DNA of 10,880 nt from an uncultured Aquincola sp. GTDB lineage: Bacteria > Pseudomonadota > Gammaproteobacteria > Burkholderiales > Burkholderiaceae. Made by a program: the position numbers and the translations under genes. This document shows positions 1 through 5,747 of this stretch, piece after piece. The number at the start of each line of letters is the position of its first letter. The stretch's first letter is position 1. Below the pieces are notes generated by a model that saw only the letters and a program-made list of their open reading frames with translations, had not been told where the DNA came from and made no database searches. Location: assembly GCA_937883885.1 (NCBI GenBank), contig CAKZXL010000898.1, positions 1 to 10,880 of the forward strand, given 5' to 3'.

Positions 1-377
1 AACGCAGCCCCCAGGCCGTTGGCCTCGATCAGGCGCCGAAACTTCAGCAGCGTCGTCGCGTCGGGCACCCGCTCAACGCCCAGGTCGAGACCCACGAAGC
101 GGCGCAGCGCCGTGCTGTCCAACAGCGCGTCTTCGCAGGCGGCGTCGCTCAGGTTGAACCAGTGCTGCACGAAGTACATCCGCAGCATGCGCTGGAGCCG
201 CACGGGCGGGCGACCGTTGCCGGGCTTGGGGTAGTAAGGCTCCACCACGCTGCACAACGCTTCCCATGGCACCACCTGCTCCATCGTCGCCAGAAACCGG
301 TCTCGACGCGTCGGGCGGCGGTAGCGCTCGAAGTTGGCGTTCTGATCAGCAGCCATGGCCAGGGTCTGTTGCTTCAT
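1..377 (-). CDS. IS5-family transposase, N-terminal 125 codons (partial at window edge)
   Basis: This is a DDE transposase of the IS5 family that cuts and joins the ends of its own insertion sequence. The frame opens with ATG at 375-377 (MKQQTLAMAADQ) and stays open to base 1 with no stop, so the gene continues off the window. The visible part carries the N-terminal DUF772-type region: GNGRPPVRLQRMLRMYFVQ around residues 54-72, then LSDAACEDALLDS and FVGLDLG. Next is VPDATTLLKFRRLIE, where D106 is the first catalytic acidic residue. The second Asp and the Glu would lie in the missing part. A second in-frame Met at codon 8 is possible, but MKQQTLAM is the usual beginning of close relatives. 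No frameshift is seen in the visible portion. Confidence 0.85.
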   Translation of the reverse strand, partial: MKQQTLAMAADQNANFERYRRPTRRDRFLATMEQVVPWEALCSVVEPYYPKPGNGRPPVRLQRMLRMYFVQHWFNLSDAACEDALLDSTALRRFVGLDLGVERVPDATTLLKFRRLIEANGLGAA

Positions 378-409
378 GCCAAGCGGCTTGCAGTAGCCGT
401 GCCAGGGTG

Positions 410-428
410 GGACTTGATCTGCGTTGCC
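410..428 (-). repeat. Probable IS5-type terminal inverted repeat
   Basis: On the minus strand the bases run GGCAACGCAGATCAAGTCC from 428 down to 410. The GG start and the AAGTCC core resemble the ends of IS5-group elements. It lies about 33 bp upstream of the transposase start and abuts TTAG at 429-432, a plausible 4-bp target copy. The matching repeat at the other end is outside the window, so the pair cannot be confirmed. Confidence 0.55.
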
Positions 429-432
429 TTAG

Positions 433-688
433 ACGGGGCCGAGAACTGTCGCGTCAGCCCGAACTCGGGCGACGGCCAGCGCGGACAACCGCCCGCGGGC
501 AAGCCGCTGGTCGCCCACAGCGGCACGGAACCGCTGGTCTGCCGCCGCTTCAACGCTGACAGAACCCACCAGGCCCGGCATCTCCCCGCTCAAGCGCAGC
601 GCGCGGCGTGCAGCGCCTCACCCAGCGCCACGCGTGCCGGTGCATGGCCTGCACCGCACCGCCCGCGCGCCAGGACGACATGTGAGCG
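433..688. other. Non-coding stretch between the IS end and mesD
   Basis: No convincing gene is seen here in any frame. The open frames crossing it read as GC-rich, Arg/Pro-rich shadow sequence without family motifs. It begins at the inferred IS edge and ends at the mesD stop codon. The only clear structure is a 7-bp perfect hairpin at 638-656. It may be a former intergenic region into which the IS inserted, or a decayed remnant that I cannot identify. Confidence 0.5.
638..656 (-). terminator. Candidate hairpin downstream of mesD
   Basis: CGGTGCA (638-644) and TGCACCG (650-656) are perfect 7-bp arms around a 5-base loop. The stem starts about 32 bp beyond the mesD stop codon in the direction of transcription. 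No T-run follows on the minus strand, so it is not a textbook intrinsic terminator. It may stabilise the 3' end of the transcript or assist factor-dependent termination. Confidence 0.3.
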
Positions 689-1714
689 TCACACCGACCC
701 GAACCGTTCCTTCGCCAGCTTCGCGCCCTCCGCCAACGCCCGCAGCTTGCGCCACGCGACGTCCCGCCCCATGGGCGCCAAGCCGCAATTGGTGCACGGA
801 AACAGCCGATCGGGCGGGACAAACGCCAGGGCCCGGCCGATGGTGTCGGCCACCTCCTCCGGCGTCTCCACCACGTCGCTGGCCACATCGATCACGCCGA
901 CCAGCACGTCCTTGCCGGCGAGCAGCTTCATCAGGTCGGGCGGCACATGGGAGTGGATGCACTCCAGGCTCACCTGGTCGATGCGGCTCTTGGCCAGCGC
1001 GGGAAAGACCGCCTCGTACTGGCGCCATTCGTCGCCCAGCGTTTGCTTCCAGTCGGTGTTGGCCTTGATGCCGTAGCCGTAGCAGATGTGCACGGCCGTC
1101 TTGCAGGTCAGGCCCTGTGCCGCGCGCTCGAGCGCCTGCACACCCCAGTCGGCGGCGTCCTTCATGTAGACGTTGAAGGCCGGCTCGTCGAACTGGATGA
1201 TGTCCACGCCATCGGCCTGCAGCGCCAGCGCCTCCTGGTTGAGCAGTTCCGCGAAGGCGAAGGCCATCTTGACCTTGTCACCGTAGTGCCGATCGGCCAC
1301 CGTGTCGACGATGGTCATCGGGCCTGGCAGGGTGAACTTGAGCTTGCGGCTCGTGTGAGCGCGTGCGAGCCGCGCCTCGAAGGCATGCACGCGTCCCTTC
1401 AGGCGCAGCGCCGACAGCACCTGCGGCACCATCGCGTCGTAGCGGTTGTCGCGGATGCCCATCTTCACCTTGTGCTCGAAGTCGATGCCCTCGACCTGTT
1501 CGAGAAAACCGTGCACGAAGTGCTGCCGCGATTGCTCGCCGTCGGTGACGACGTCGAGACCCGCGTCCTCCTGCGCCTTGATCCACAGCAGCGTGGCGTC
1601 GGCCTTGGCCTGGGCCAGCGCATCGCCTTCGGCCCTCCACTGGGGCCAGAGCTTGTTGGTTTCCGCCAGCCAGGCGGGTTTCGGCAGACTGCCGGCGATG
1701 GAGGTTTCGAACAC
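689..1714 (-). CDS. mesD: Core methionine synthase, MesD family (no folate domain)
   Basis: This enzyme transfers a methyl group to homocysteine to make methionine in the cytoplasm. At 341 residues it corresponds to the C-terminal catalytic barrel of MetE alone, while full-length MetE is about 750 residues. The zinc/homocysteine site is complete: H209 and C211 (AVHICYG), E251 (SLECIHSH) and C310 (CTNCGL). DGE at 58-60 and FDEPAF at 175-180 are also typical of the family. The start is GTG at 1712-1714, preceded by GAAAGG at a suitable distance, with no in-frame ATG upstream. It lies 51 bp after a DUF1852 gene. The MesD family of aerobic bacteria is reported to need neither methyl-folate nor cobalamin, but to require DUF1852 and O2. 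Family membership rests on length, the zinc motif and the neighbour. A YxjG/YxjH-type core MetE is the alternative. Confidence 0.87.
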   Translation of the reverse strand: MFETSIAGSLPKPAWLAETNKLWPQWRAEGDALAQAKADATLLWIKAQEDAGLDVVTDGEQSRQHFVHGFLEQVEGIDFEHKVKMGIRDNRYDAMVPQVLSALRLKGRVHAFEARLARAHTSRKLKFTLPGPMTIVDTVADRHYGDKVKMAFAFAELLNQEALALQADGVDIIQFDEPAFNVYMKDAADWGVQALERAAQGLTCKTAVHICYGYGIKANTDWKQTLGDEWRQYEAVFPALAKSRIDQVSLECIHSHVPPDLMKLLAGKDVLVGVIDVASDVVETPEEVADTIGRALAFVPPDRLFPCTNCGLAPMGRDVAWRKLRALAEGAKLAKERFGSV

Positions 1715-1765
1715 GAGCGATGGCCTTTCGAGGAAGTGAGGGGATGAACAGGATCTGGGCTCTGA

Positions 1766-2749
1766 TCAGAGCGCGGCACCGGCGGTCCATGTCTCCAGGA
1801 CCTGGCCGTAGGGCTTGATGAAGTGCTCCTCGGCATACCGGCCCTGCTGCACCGCCAGCCGGCTGCGCTCCTCACGGTCGTAGACGACCTGCGTGAGCGA
1901 GTAGTCCTCATGCTTCAAGCTGGGCTGGTAGACCTTCCCCGCCGCAGCGTTGGCGTTGTAGATCTCGGGACGGTAGATCTTCTGGAAGGCTTCCATCGTG
2001 CTGATCGTGCCGATCAGCTCCAGGTTGGTGTAGTCGGCCAGCAGGTCACCGAAGAAGTAGTAGGCCAGCGGCGCCACGCCATTCGGCGGCATGAAGAAGC
2101 GCACCTGCATCCCCATCTTCGCGAAGTAGTGGTCGGTCGAGGACAGTTCGTCCTGCCGGTACTCGATGCCGAGGACCGGATGCTGGTTCCCGGTGCGCTG
2201 GTAGCGCTTGCTCGTCGAGACGCTGATGCAGATGACCGGCGGCTTCGCGAAGCGCTCTCTGTACGCGCCCGAGTTGACGAACTGCTTGAAGAGTCTGCCG
2301 TGCAGGTCACCGAAGTCCTCGGGCACGCTGAACGCCGGGCGGTCGGCGTTGTGTCTCGGCAAGAGGATGCTGAAGTCGTAGTCGCGGACGTAGGACGAAA
2401 AGTTGTTGCCGACGATGCCCTCGATGCGCTGGTTCTGTCTGCGGTCGACGATGTGCGTCTGCAGGACCTCGATCAGCGGGAAGGCATCGCCTTCGCCCCG
2501 TTCACCCAGGCGCATCTCGACGGAGACGATGTCGAGTTCGACGGCATAGCGATCGGCATCCGGATTGTCCCAGTGCGCCAGTTCGTTGAAGCGGTTGTCG
2601 ATCATCTTCAGCGCGTTGCGCAGGTTCCGTTGACGGCTTTGACCCCGCGCCAGATTGGCGAAGTTGGTCGTGGCGCGCGTCTTCTCGGACGGGCAGTAGT
2701 GCTCGTCGAAACGGATGGACTTGACATTGAAATCGATGGCTTTGCTCAT
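1766..2749 (-). CDS. mesX: DUF1852 protein, partner of MesD (MesX)
   Basis: This 327-residue protein is recognised as DUF1852 from its overall sequence: an N-terminal MSKAIDFNVKSIRFDEHYCP, the stretch PPVICISVSTSKRYQRTGNQ at 170-189, HYFAKMGMQVRFFMPP at 207-222 and YRPEIYNANAAAG at 259-271. There is no signal peptide and no convincing membrane segment, so it should be cytoplasmic. Genetic work on MesD in aerobic bacteria showed that DUF1852 is required for methionine synthesis by MesD together with oxygen; its chemistry is not known. The start ATG at 2747-2749 has AGGA just upstream. The gene sits between a flavin reductase gene (51 bp upstream) and mesD (51 bp downstream), all co-directional. 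I infer that it generates or delivers the methyl group, possibly by a flavin- and O2-dependent reaction. No known cofactor-binding motif proves this. Confidence 0.87.
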   Translation of the reverse strand: MSKAIDFNVKSIRFDEHYCPSEKTRATTNFANLARGQSRQRNLRNALKMIDNRFNELAHWDNPDADRYAVELDIVSVEMRLGERGEGDAFPLIEVLQTHIVDRRQNQRIEGIVGNNFSSYVRDYDFSILLPRHNADRPAFSVPEDFGDLHGRLFKQFVNSGAYRERFAKPPVICISVSTSKRYQRTGNQHPVLGIEYRQDELSSTDHYFAKMGMQVRFFMPPNGVAPLAYYFFGDLLADYTNLELIGTISTMEAFQKIYRPEIYNANAAAGKVYQPSLKHEDYSLTQVVYDREERSRLAVQQGRYAEEHFIKPYGQVLETWTAGAAL

Positions 2750-2800
2750 GATGATCCTGCGATGACGGCTGTTTTCCTGGATCGGCCAGGGCTTCGGGCC

Positions 2801-3394
2801 TCAGGCCGCGACCCTTTCGCCTGTGGCTTCCGACGACGCGCTGCGCCTTTCGAGGCGCGCACGTTCGACGAGATGCAAGCCCCGATCAACAGCCAGCCTG
2901 GCCCGCTGCAGCAGGGCGTCGTCGTGCACGCGGTGGTCCACGAAGTCCTTGTCTGTTGCATACACGCCCAGTGGCCATGTGCGCGCCTGGAAGAAGCTGA
3001 ACAACGGACGCAACTGGTGTTCGATCACCAGCGCATGGCGCTCGCTGCCACCGGTGGCCGCCAGCAGGATCGGCTTGTCGACCAGGGCGTCCTGCTCGAT
3101 GAAGTCGAAGAAGTGCTTGAACAGCCCGGTGTAGGACCCGCGGTAGACCGGCGTCGCCACGACGAGCACGTCGGCCTGCTCGACCGCGGCAAGCTCCCGC
3201 TCCAATGCCGCCGGCAGCTGATTGCGCCAGATGGCCCCCGCGAACTGCGGTGCGAGCGCGCCCAGTTCAACCAGGCGTTGCTCGCAGGGCAGCGCTTGCG
3301 CAATCAGGTCCATCAGGTGCTCGGCCAGCGCCGTCGACCGCGACGGGCGCTGCATGCCGCCGGAAACCGCGGTCAGTCGAAGGGGACGGGTCAT
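2801..3394 (-). CDS. NAD(P)H-dependent FMN reductase, SsuE/MsuE type
   Basis: This flavodoxin-like oxidoreductase reduces free FMN with NAD(P)H and hands reduced flavin to a partner monooxygenase. It is 197 residues from the ATG at 3392-3394. The phosphate-binding loop is SGGMQRPSRS at 11-20. The family signature TPVYRGSYTGLFKHFFDFIE is at 81-100, and LAATGGSERHAL at 111-122 is the second flavin/dimer motif. In sulfur metabolism such enzymes serve SsuD or MsuD, but neither is present here. The partner in this operon is more likely DUF1852, an inference from gene order. It is the first gene of the operon and is divergent from metR with 103 bp between starts. In-frame alternatives are ATG at 3406 and TTG at 3418. 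The chosen start puts the first beta strand (LRLTAVSGG) at the usual distance. The Arg/Ser-rich tail after residue 180 is not conserved. Confidence 0.85.
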   Translation of the reverse strand: MTRPLRLTAVSGGMQRPSRSTALAEHLMDLIAQALPCEQRLVELGALAPQFAGAIWRNQLPAALERELAAVEQADVLVVATPVYRGSYTGLFKHFFDFIEQDALVDKPILLAATGGSERHALVIEHQLRPLFSFFQARTWPLGVYATDKDFVDHRVHDDALLQRARLAVDRGLHLVERARLERRSASSEATGERVAA

Positions 3395-3417
3395 GGTTGT
3401 TCTCATCGAAGCCTGCA

Positions 3418-3429
3418 ATGCGATCGCAT
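3418..3429. promoter_or_regulatory. Perfect 12-bp palindrome upstream of the flavin reductase gene
   Basis: ATGCGATCGCAT is self-complementary over all 12 bases and lies 24 bp upstream of the chosen flavin reductase start. It could be an operator or simply a GCGATCGC-type methylation or restriction motif. Its position inside the divergent control region favours an operator, but nothing in the sequence decides this. Confidence 0.35.
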
Positions 3430-3442
3430 GCTAGGGATGCGG

Positions 3443-3462
3443 AGCCATGACGTAAAATGGCT
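3443..3462. promoter_or_regulatory. Inverted repeat overlapping the candidate metR -10 box
   Basis: AGCCAT and ATGGCT form perfect 6-bp arms separated by 8 bases. The right half overlaps the TAAAAT hexamer at 3453-3458. A protein bound here would cover the metR promoter, which fits the negative autoregulation common in LysR-type regulators. This is inferred from geometry only. Confidence 0.4.
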
Positions 3463-3476
3463 TTCTCTCAACAATC

Positions 3477-3493
3477 GATGAACGCTGCTCATC
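3477..3493. promoter_or_regulatory. LysR-type T-N11-A dyad just upstream of metR
   Basis: GATGAACGCTGCTCATC has GATGA and TCATC as perfect 5-bp arms. T3479 and A3491 are spaced as in the T-N11-A LysR box. The left half, TGAA, equals half of the E. coli MetR consensus (TGAA..TT..TTCA); the right half does not match it fully. The site ends 4 bp before the metR start codon. Confidence 0.35.
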
Positions 3494-3497
3494 AACC

Positions 3498-4436
3498 ATG
3501 ATCGAACGCATTCACCTCAGCATCGTCAGCGAGGTCGAACGACAGGGCTCGATGACCGCGGCGGCCGATGCGCTGTGCCTCACCCAGTCGGCGCTTAGCC
3601 ACAGCATTCGCAAGCTGGAGCAGCAACTGGGCACCGACATCTGGCTGCGAGAAGGCCGCAGCCTTCGGTTGACGCCCGCCGGCCAGGCGGTGCTGGCCCT
3701 GTCCAGGCGTGTGCTGCCCCAACTGGAGCAGGCGGAGTCGCAACTGCGCCAGATGGCCGAGGGCGAGCGTGGCACCCTGCGGGTGGGTATGGAATGCCAC
3801 CCCTGCTACCAGTGGTTGCTGAAGGTCGTCGACCCCTATCTGGCCGCCTGGCCCGACGTCGACGTCGATGTGAAGCAGAAGTTCCAGTTCGGCGGCATGG
3901 GCGCGCTGTTCGGCTACGAGATCGACGTGCTCGTGACGCCGGATCCGCTGCACAAGCCGGGCGTACGCTTCGAACCGGTGTTCGACTACGAGCAGGTGCT
4001 CGTGGTGCCGAGCGGGCATCCGCTGGCCGGTGCCAAGCATGTGCTGCCGAAGCAACTGGCGCAGGAGGTGCTGATCACGTATCCCGTGGCACCCGAGCGG
4101 CTGGACATCTTCACGCAGTTCCTCACGCCGGCGGGTATCGCCCCGCGCCGCCACAAGACCATCGAGACCACCGACATCCTGCTGCAGACAGTGGCCAGCG
4201 GCCGCGGCGTGACGGCGCTGCCGCGCTGGCTGCTGAAGGAGATGGCGCCGAAGCTCGACCTGGTGCCGGTGCGCCTGGGGCCGCGCGGCATCGCCAAGCA
4301 GATCTTCCTGGGCGTGCGCGAGGCCGAGGCCGACATCGCCTACCTGCGCGCCTTTATCGAGTTGGCGCGAAACCCGGCGCACCGCGCATCGCCCGCACGC
4401 CCCGCTCGCCGGGGTCGATCACGCACGGCGGCGTGA
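3498..4436 (+). CDS. metR: LysR-family transcriptional regulator, MetR-like
   Basis: This regulator probably controls methionine synthesis genes with homocysteine as co-effector, as MetR does in enterobacteria. It has 312 residues. The winged helix-turn-helix fills residues 1-60 (GSMTAAADALCLTQSALSHS at 17-36), followed by a linker helix. The effector domain matches MetR at several places: GMECHPCYQWLLKV at 97-110 (IECHSCIQWL in E. coli MetR), FDYEQVLVVPSGHPLA, ITYPVAPERLDIF and VASGRGVTALPRWLL. The MECHPC segment is typical of MetR and unusual for other LysR proteins, so the assignment is firm. It is divergent from the flavin reductase-mesX-mesD operon, which makes that operon its likely target. 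The C-terminal 20 or so residues are Arg/Ala/Pro-rich and look non-conserved. No clear ribosome binding site precedes the ATG. Confidence 0.85.
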   Translation: MIERIHLSIVSEVERQGSMTAAADALCLTQSALSHSIRKLEQQLGTDIWLREGRSLRLTPAGQAVLALSRRVLPQLEQAESQLRQMAEGERGTLRVGMECHPCYQWLLKVVDPYLAAWPDVDVDVKQKFQFGGMGALFGYEIDVLVTPDPLHKPGVRFEPVFDYEQVLVVPSGHPLAGAKHVLPKQLAQEVLITYPVAPERLDIFTQFLTPAGIAPRRHKTIETTDILLQTVASGRGVTALPRWLLKEMAPKLDLVPVRLGPRGIAKQIFLGVREAEADIAYLRAFIELARNPAHRASPARPARRGRSRTAA

Positions 4437-4442
4437 GGCCGT

Positions 4443-4811
4443 TCAGTCCGTGTTCTGTCCGATCCGCCAGACCACGCCAGAAGGGTCAAACAGGCAGAAA
4501 TCGCGCATCCGCCACGGTTGGTTTTTGGTGTCGGTGATGCGCACACCGTACTTCGCCACCAAACCGCTGCGCTCGATGTGCGCTCGCCAGGCGTCGACAT
4601 CCGTAACCAGCAGATGCATCATGAAGTTGTCGGCGAACCCCTCGGCGCAGAAGTCCTGCAGCAGAAAGCTGGCATGGCCGATGTGAAAATAGGCCACCCC
4701 ACCGCCCTCTGACGCCATCGTGAAGCCGAGGTCCTGGTAGAAGCGCTTGGACACCTCGAAATCCCGGGAGGGTACGAAGGCCTTGATCTCGGTGACTTGA
4801 AGACTGGACAT
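4443..4811 (-). CDS. VOC-superfamily (glyoxalase/bleomycin-resistance-like) protein
   Basis: This small 122-residue cytoplasmic protein has the two-module beta-alpha-beta-beta-beta fold of the VOC superfamily. KAFVPSRDFEVSKRFYQDLG at 10-29 is the first module. MHLLVTDVDAWRAHIE at 65-80 begins the second, and RDFCLFDPSGVVWRIGQ at 103-119 is the closing strand pair. The ATG at 4809-4811 starts right before the first beta strand; an upstream in-frame Met (4907) would add 32 residues without family character. The usual terminal Glu metal ligand of glyoxalases is absent (VVWRIGQ), so a metal-dependent lyase or epimerase role is doubtful. It lies 52 bp after the lyase gene at the end of the propionate operon and is convergent with metR, with 6 bp between the stop codons. 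The substrate is unknown. Confidence 0.8.
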   Translation of the reverse strand: MSSLQVTEIKAFVPSRDFEVSKRFYQDLGFTMASEGGGVAYFHIGHASFLLQDFCAEGFADNFMMHLLVTDVDAWRAHIERSGLVAKYGVRITDTKNQPWRMRDFCLFDPSGVVWRIGQNTD

Positions 4812-4863
4812 CGTCAGGCTGGTCGTTGAGGTGGCACATCCTACGCATGACCAGCCCGAGGAA

Positions 4864-5733
4864 TCAGGCGTAACGCTGTTCCATCTCGTCCCATTGCGGC
4901 TTGCCAACCAGGCGCTGACGCTCAGCGAACGGGGTCACCAGGCCGCTGGACTCCAGCACTTGCTTGTCGTCTCGCAGCACGGTCAACGCCTTCTGCATGC
5001 CAGCCACCGCGCCCTGCAGCGCTGCGTTGGCGTACAGCACGATGCCGTAGCCCAGCTCGGCCAGCTCGCTGGCGTTGAAGATCGGTGTGCGGCCGCCGAT
5101 CACCATGTTCATCAACTGGGGCTTGGCCAGGCGCTGCGGCAGCGCGCGCACCTCCTCGGCCTTCGTCACCGCCTCGACGAACAGGATGTCGGCGCCGGCT
5201 TCGGCAAAGGCCTGCGCACGGTCAACGGCGGCGTCGAAACCCTGCGTCGCCGCAGCATCGGTGCGCGCCATGATCAGCAGGTCGGGGTCGCGGCGGGCAT
5301 CGACGGCGGCCTTGATCTTGCCTACGGCCTCGTCCAGGCCAATCACGTCCTTGCCGCTGAAGTGGCCACAGCGCTTGGGCGCCACCTGGTCTTCGAGCTG
5401 GATGCAGTCGGCACCGGCGCGTTCCAGGGTGCGCACGGTGTGATGCACGTTCAGCGCGTTGCCGAAGCCGGTGTCGGCGTCGACGATCAGCGGCACGTCG
5501 ACCGCATCGCGGATGCGCGCGGTGTGGTCGGCGATCTCGGCCAAGCCCATGAAACCCTGGTCGGGCATGCCGAACCACATATTGGTGACACCGGCGCCGG
5601 TGACGTAGATCGCGGGGTAGCCCAGGTCGGCGATGACCTTGGCGGAGAGCGCGTTGAAGGCGCCGGGCACGATCAGGCCGCGCCGGGCCTCGACGAGCGC
5701 CTTGAGTTGCTGGCGGGTGGAAACAGAAGACAT
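4864..5733 (-). CDS. Isocitrate lyase/PEP mutase superfamily lyase, possible 2-methylisocitrate lyase
   Basis: This 289-residue TIM-barrel enzyme cleaves or rearranges C-C bonds in 2-hydroxy acids. The catalytic loop KRCGH is at 120-124. Mg-binding acids are in VDADTGFGN (84-92) and EDQ (114-116), and IMARTDA is at 154-160. KRCGH identifies a lyase rather than a PEP mutase. It follows prpF by 14 bp with a good ribosome site (GAAAGAGA) before the ATG at 5731-5733. Position suggests the last step of the 2-methylcitrate cycle, 2-methylisocitrate to pyruvate plus succinate. However, it differs from canonical PrpB at substrate loops: YVTGAGVTNMWFGMPD where PrpB has SGGG, and NMVIGGRTP where E. coli PrpB has NITEFGATP. 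2,3-dimethylmalate lyase or a related 2-alkylmalate lyase is the main alternative, so no symbol is given. Confidence 0.75.
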   Translation of the reverse strand: MSSVSTRQQLKALVEARRGLIVPGAFNALSAKVIADLGYPAIYVTGAGVTNMWFGMPDQGFMGLAEIADHTARIRDAVDVPLIVDADTGFGNALNVHHTVRTLERAGADCIQLEDQVAPKRCGHFSGKDVIGLDEAVGKIKAAVDARRDPDLLIMARTDAAATQGFDAAVDRAQAFAEAGADILFVEAVTKAEEVRALPQRLAKPQLMNMVIGGRTPIFNASELAELGYGIVLYANAALQGAVAGMQKALTVLRDDKQVLESSGLVTPFAERQRLVGKPQWDEMEQRYA

Positions 5734-5747
5734 CGGGTCTCTTTCGT

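Larger units (their letters stand above)
1..428 (-). mobile_element. IS5-family insertion sequence, left part only (runs off window)
   Basis: The element is recognised from its transposase, which begins at 377 and reads leftward out of the window. Its outer end is placed at 428. Reading inward on the minus strand from there gives GGCAACGCAGATCAAGTCC, which resembles IS5-type terminal inverted repeats (GG start, GA..AAGTCC core). It is flanked by TTAG (429-432), which fits the YTAR target preference of the IS5 group. The leader between the inverted repeat and the transposase start is short, as is usual for this group. The transposase points away from the mes genes, so the transposase-proximal end faces mesD. 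The other end and the second copy of the target duplication are outside the window, so intactness cannot be judged. The boundary is inferred; the family call is strong. Confidence 0.75.
3395..3497. promoter_or_regulatory. Divergent promoter/operator region between the mes operon and metR
   Basis: This 103-bp gap must hold the promoters of both transcription units. Three inverted repeats are visible: ATGCGATCGCAT (3418-3429, perfect 12 bp); AGCCAT and ATGGCT arms (3443-3448 and 3457-3462); and GATGA and TCATC arms (3477-3481 and 3489-3493). TAAAAT at 3453-3458 is a fair -10 box for metR, but no good -35 box stands 17 bp upstream of it, as is common for activator-dependent promoters. A LysR regulator divergent from its target normally binds such a region, so these dyads are candidate MetR sites. 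Which of them MetR binds cannot be told from sequence. Confidence 0.6.

Noticed and set aside
689..1714. Canonical cobalamin-independent methionine synthase MetE
   Set aside because: The protein is less than half the MetE length and lacks the N-terminal folate-related domain. The DUF1852 neighbour points to MesD instead.
162..1747. Plus-strand open frames (162-1076 and 947-1747) opposite the transposase and mesD
   Set aside because: They overlap real minus-strand genes, and the translations are Arg/Ala/His-rich with no family signature.
1823..3481. A 552-codon plus-strand open frame across mesX and the flavin reductase gene
   Set aside because: It runs antisense to two recognisable genes and their intergenic gap, with low-complexity composition and no domain resemblance. 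It is a GC-rich shadow.
4400..4414. CCCCG and CGGGG hairpin near the 3' end of metR as a terminator
   Set aside because: It lies inside the coding region, the stem is only 5 bp and no T-run follows on either strand.
4812..4907. A longer VOC protein starting at 4907
   Set aside because: The extra 32 residues show no fold character and would overlap the lyase stop region. The start at 4811 sits directly before the first conserved strand.
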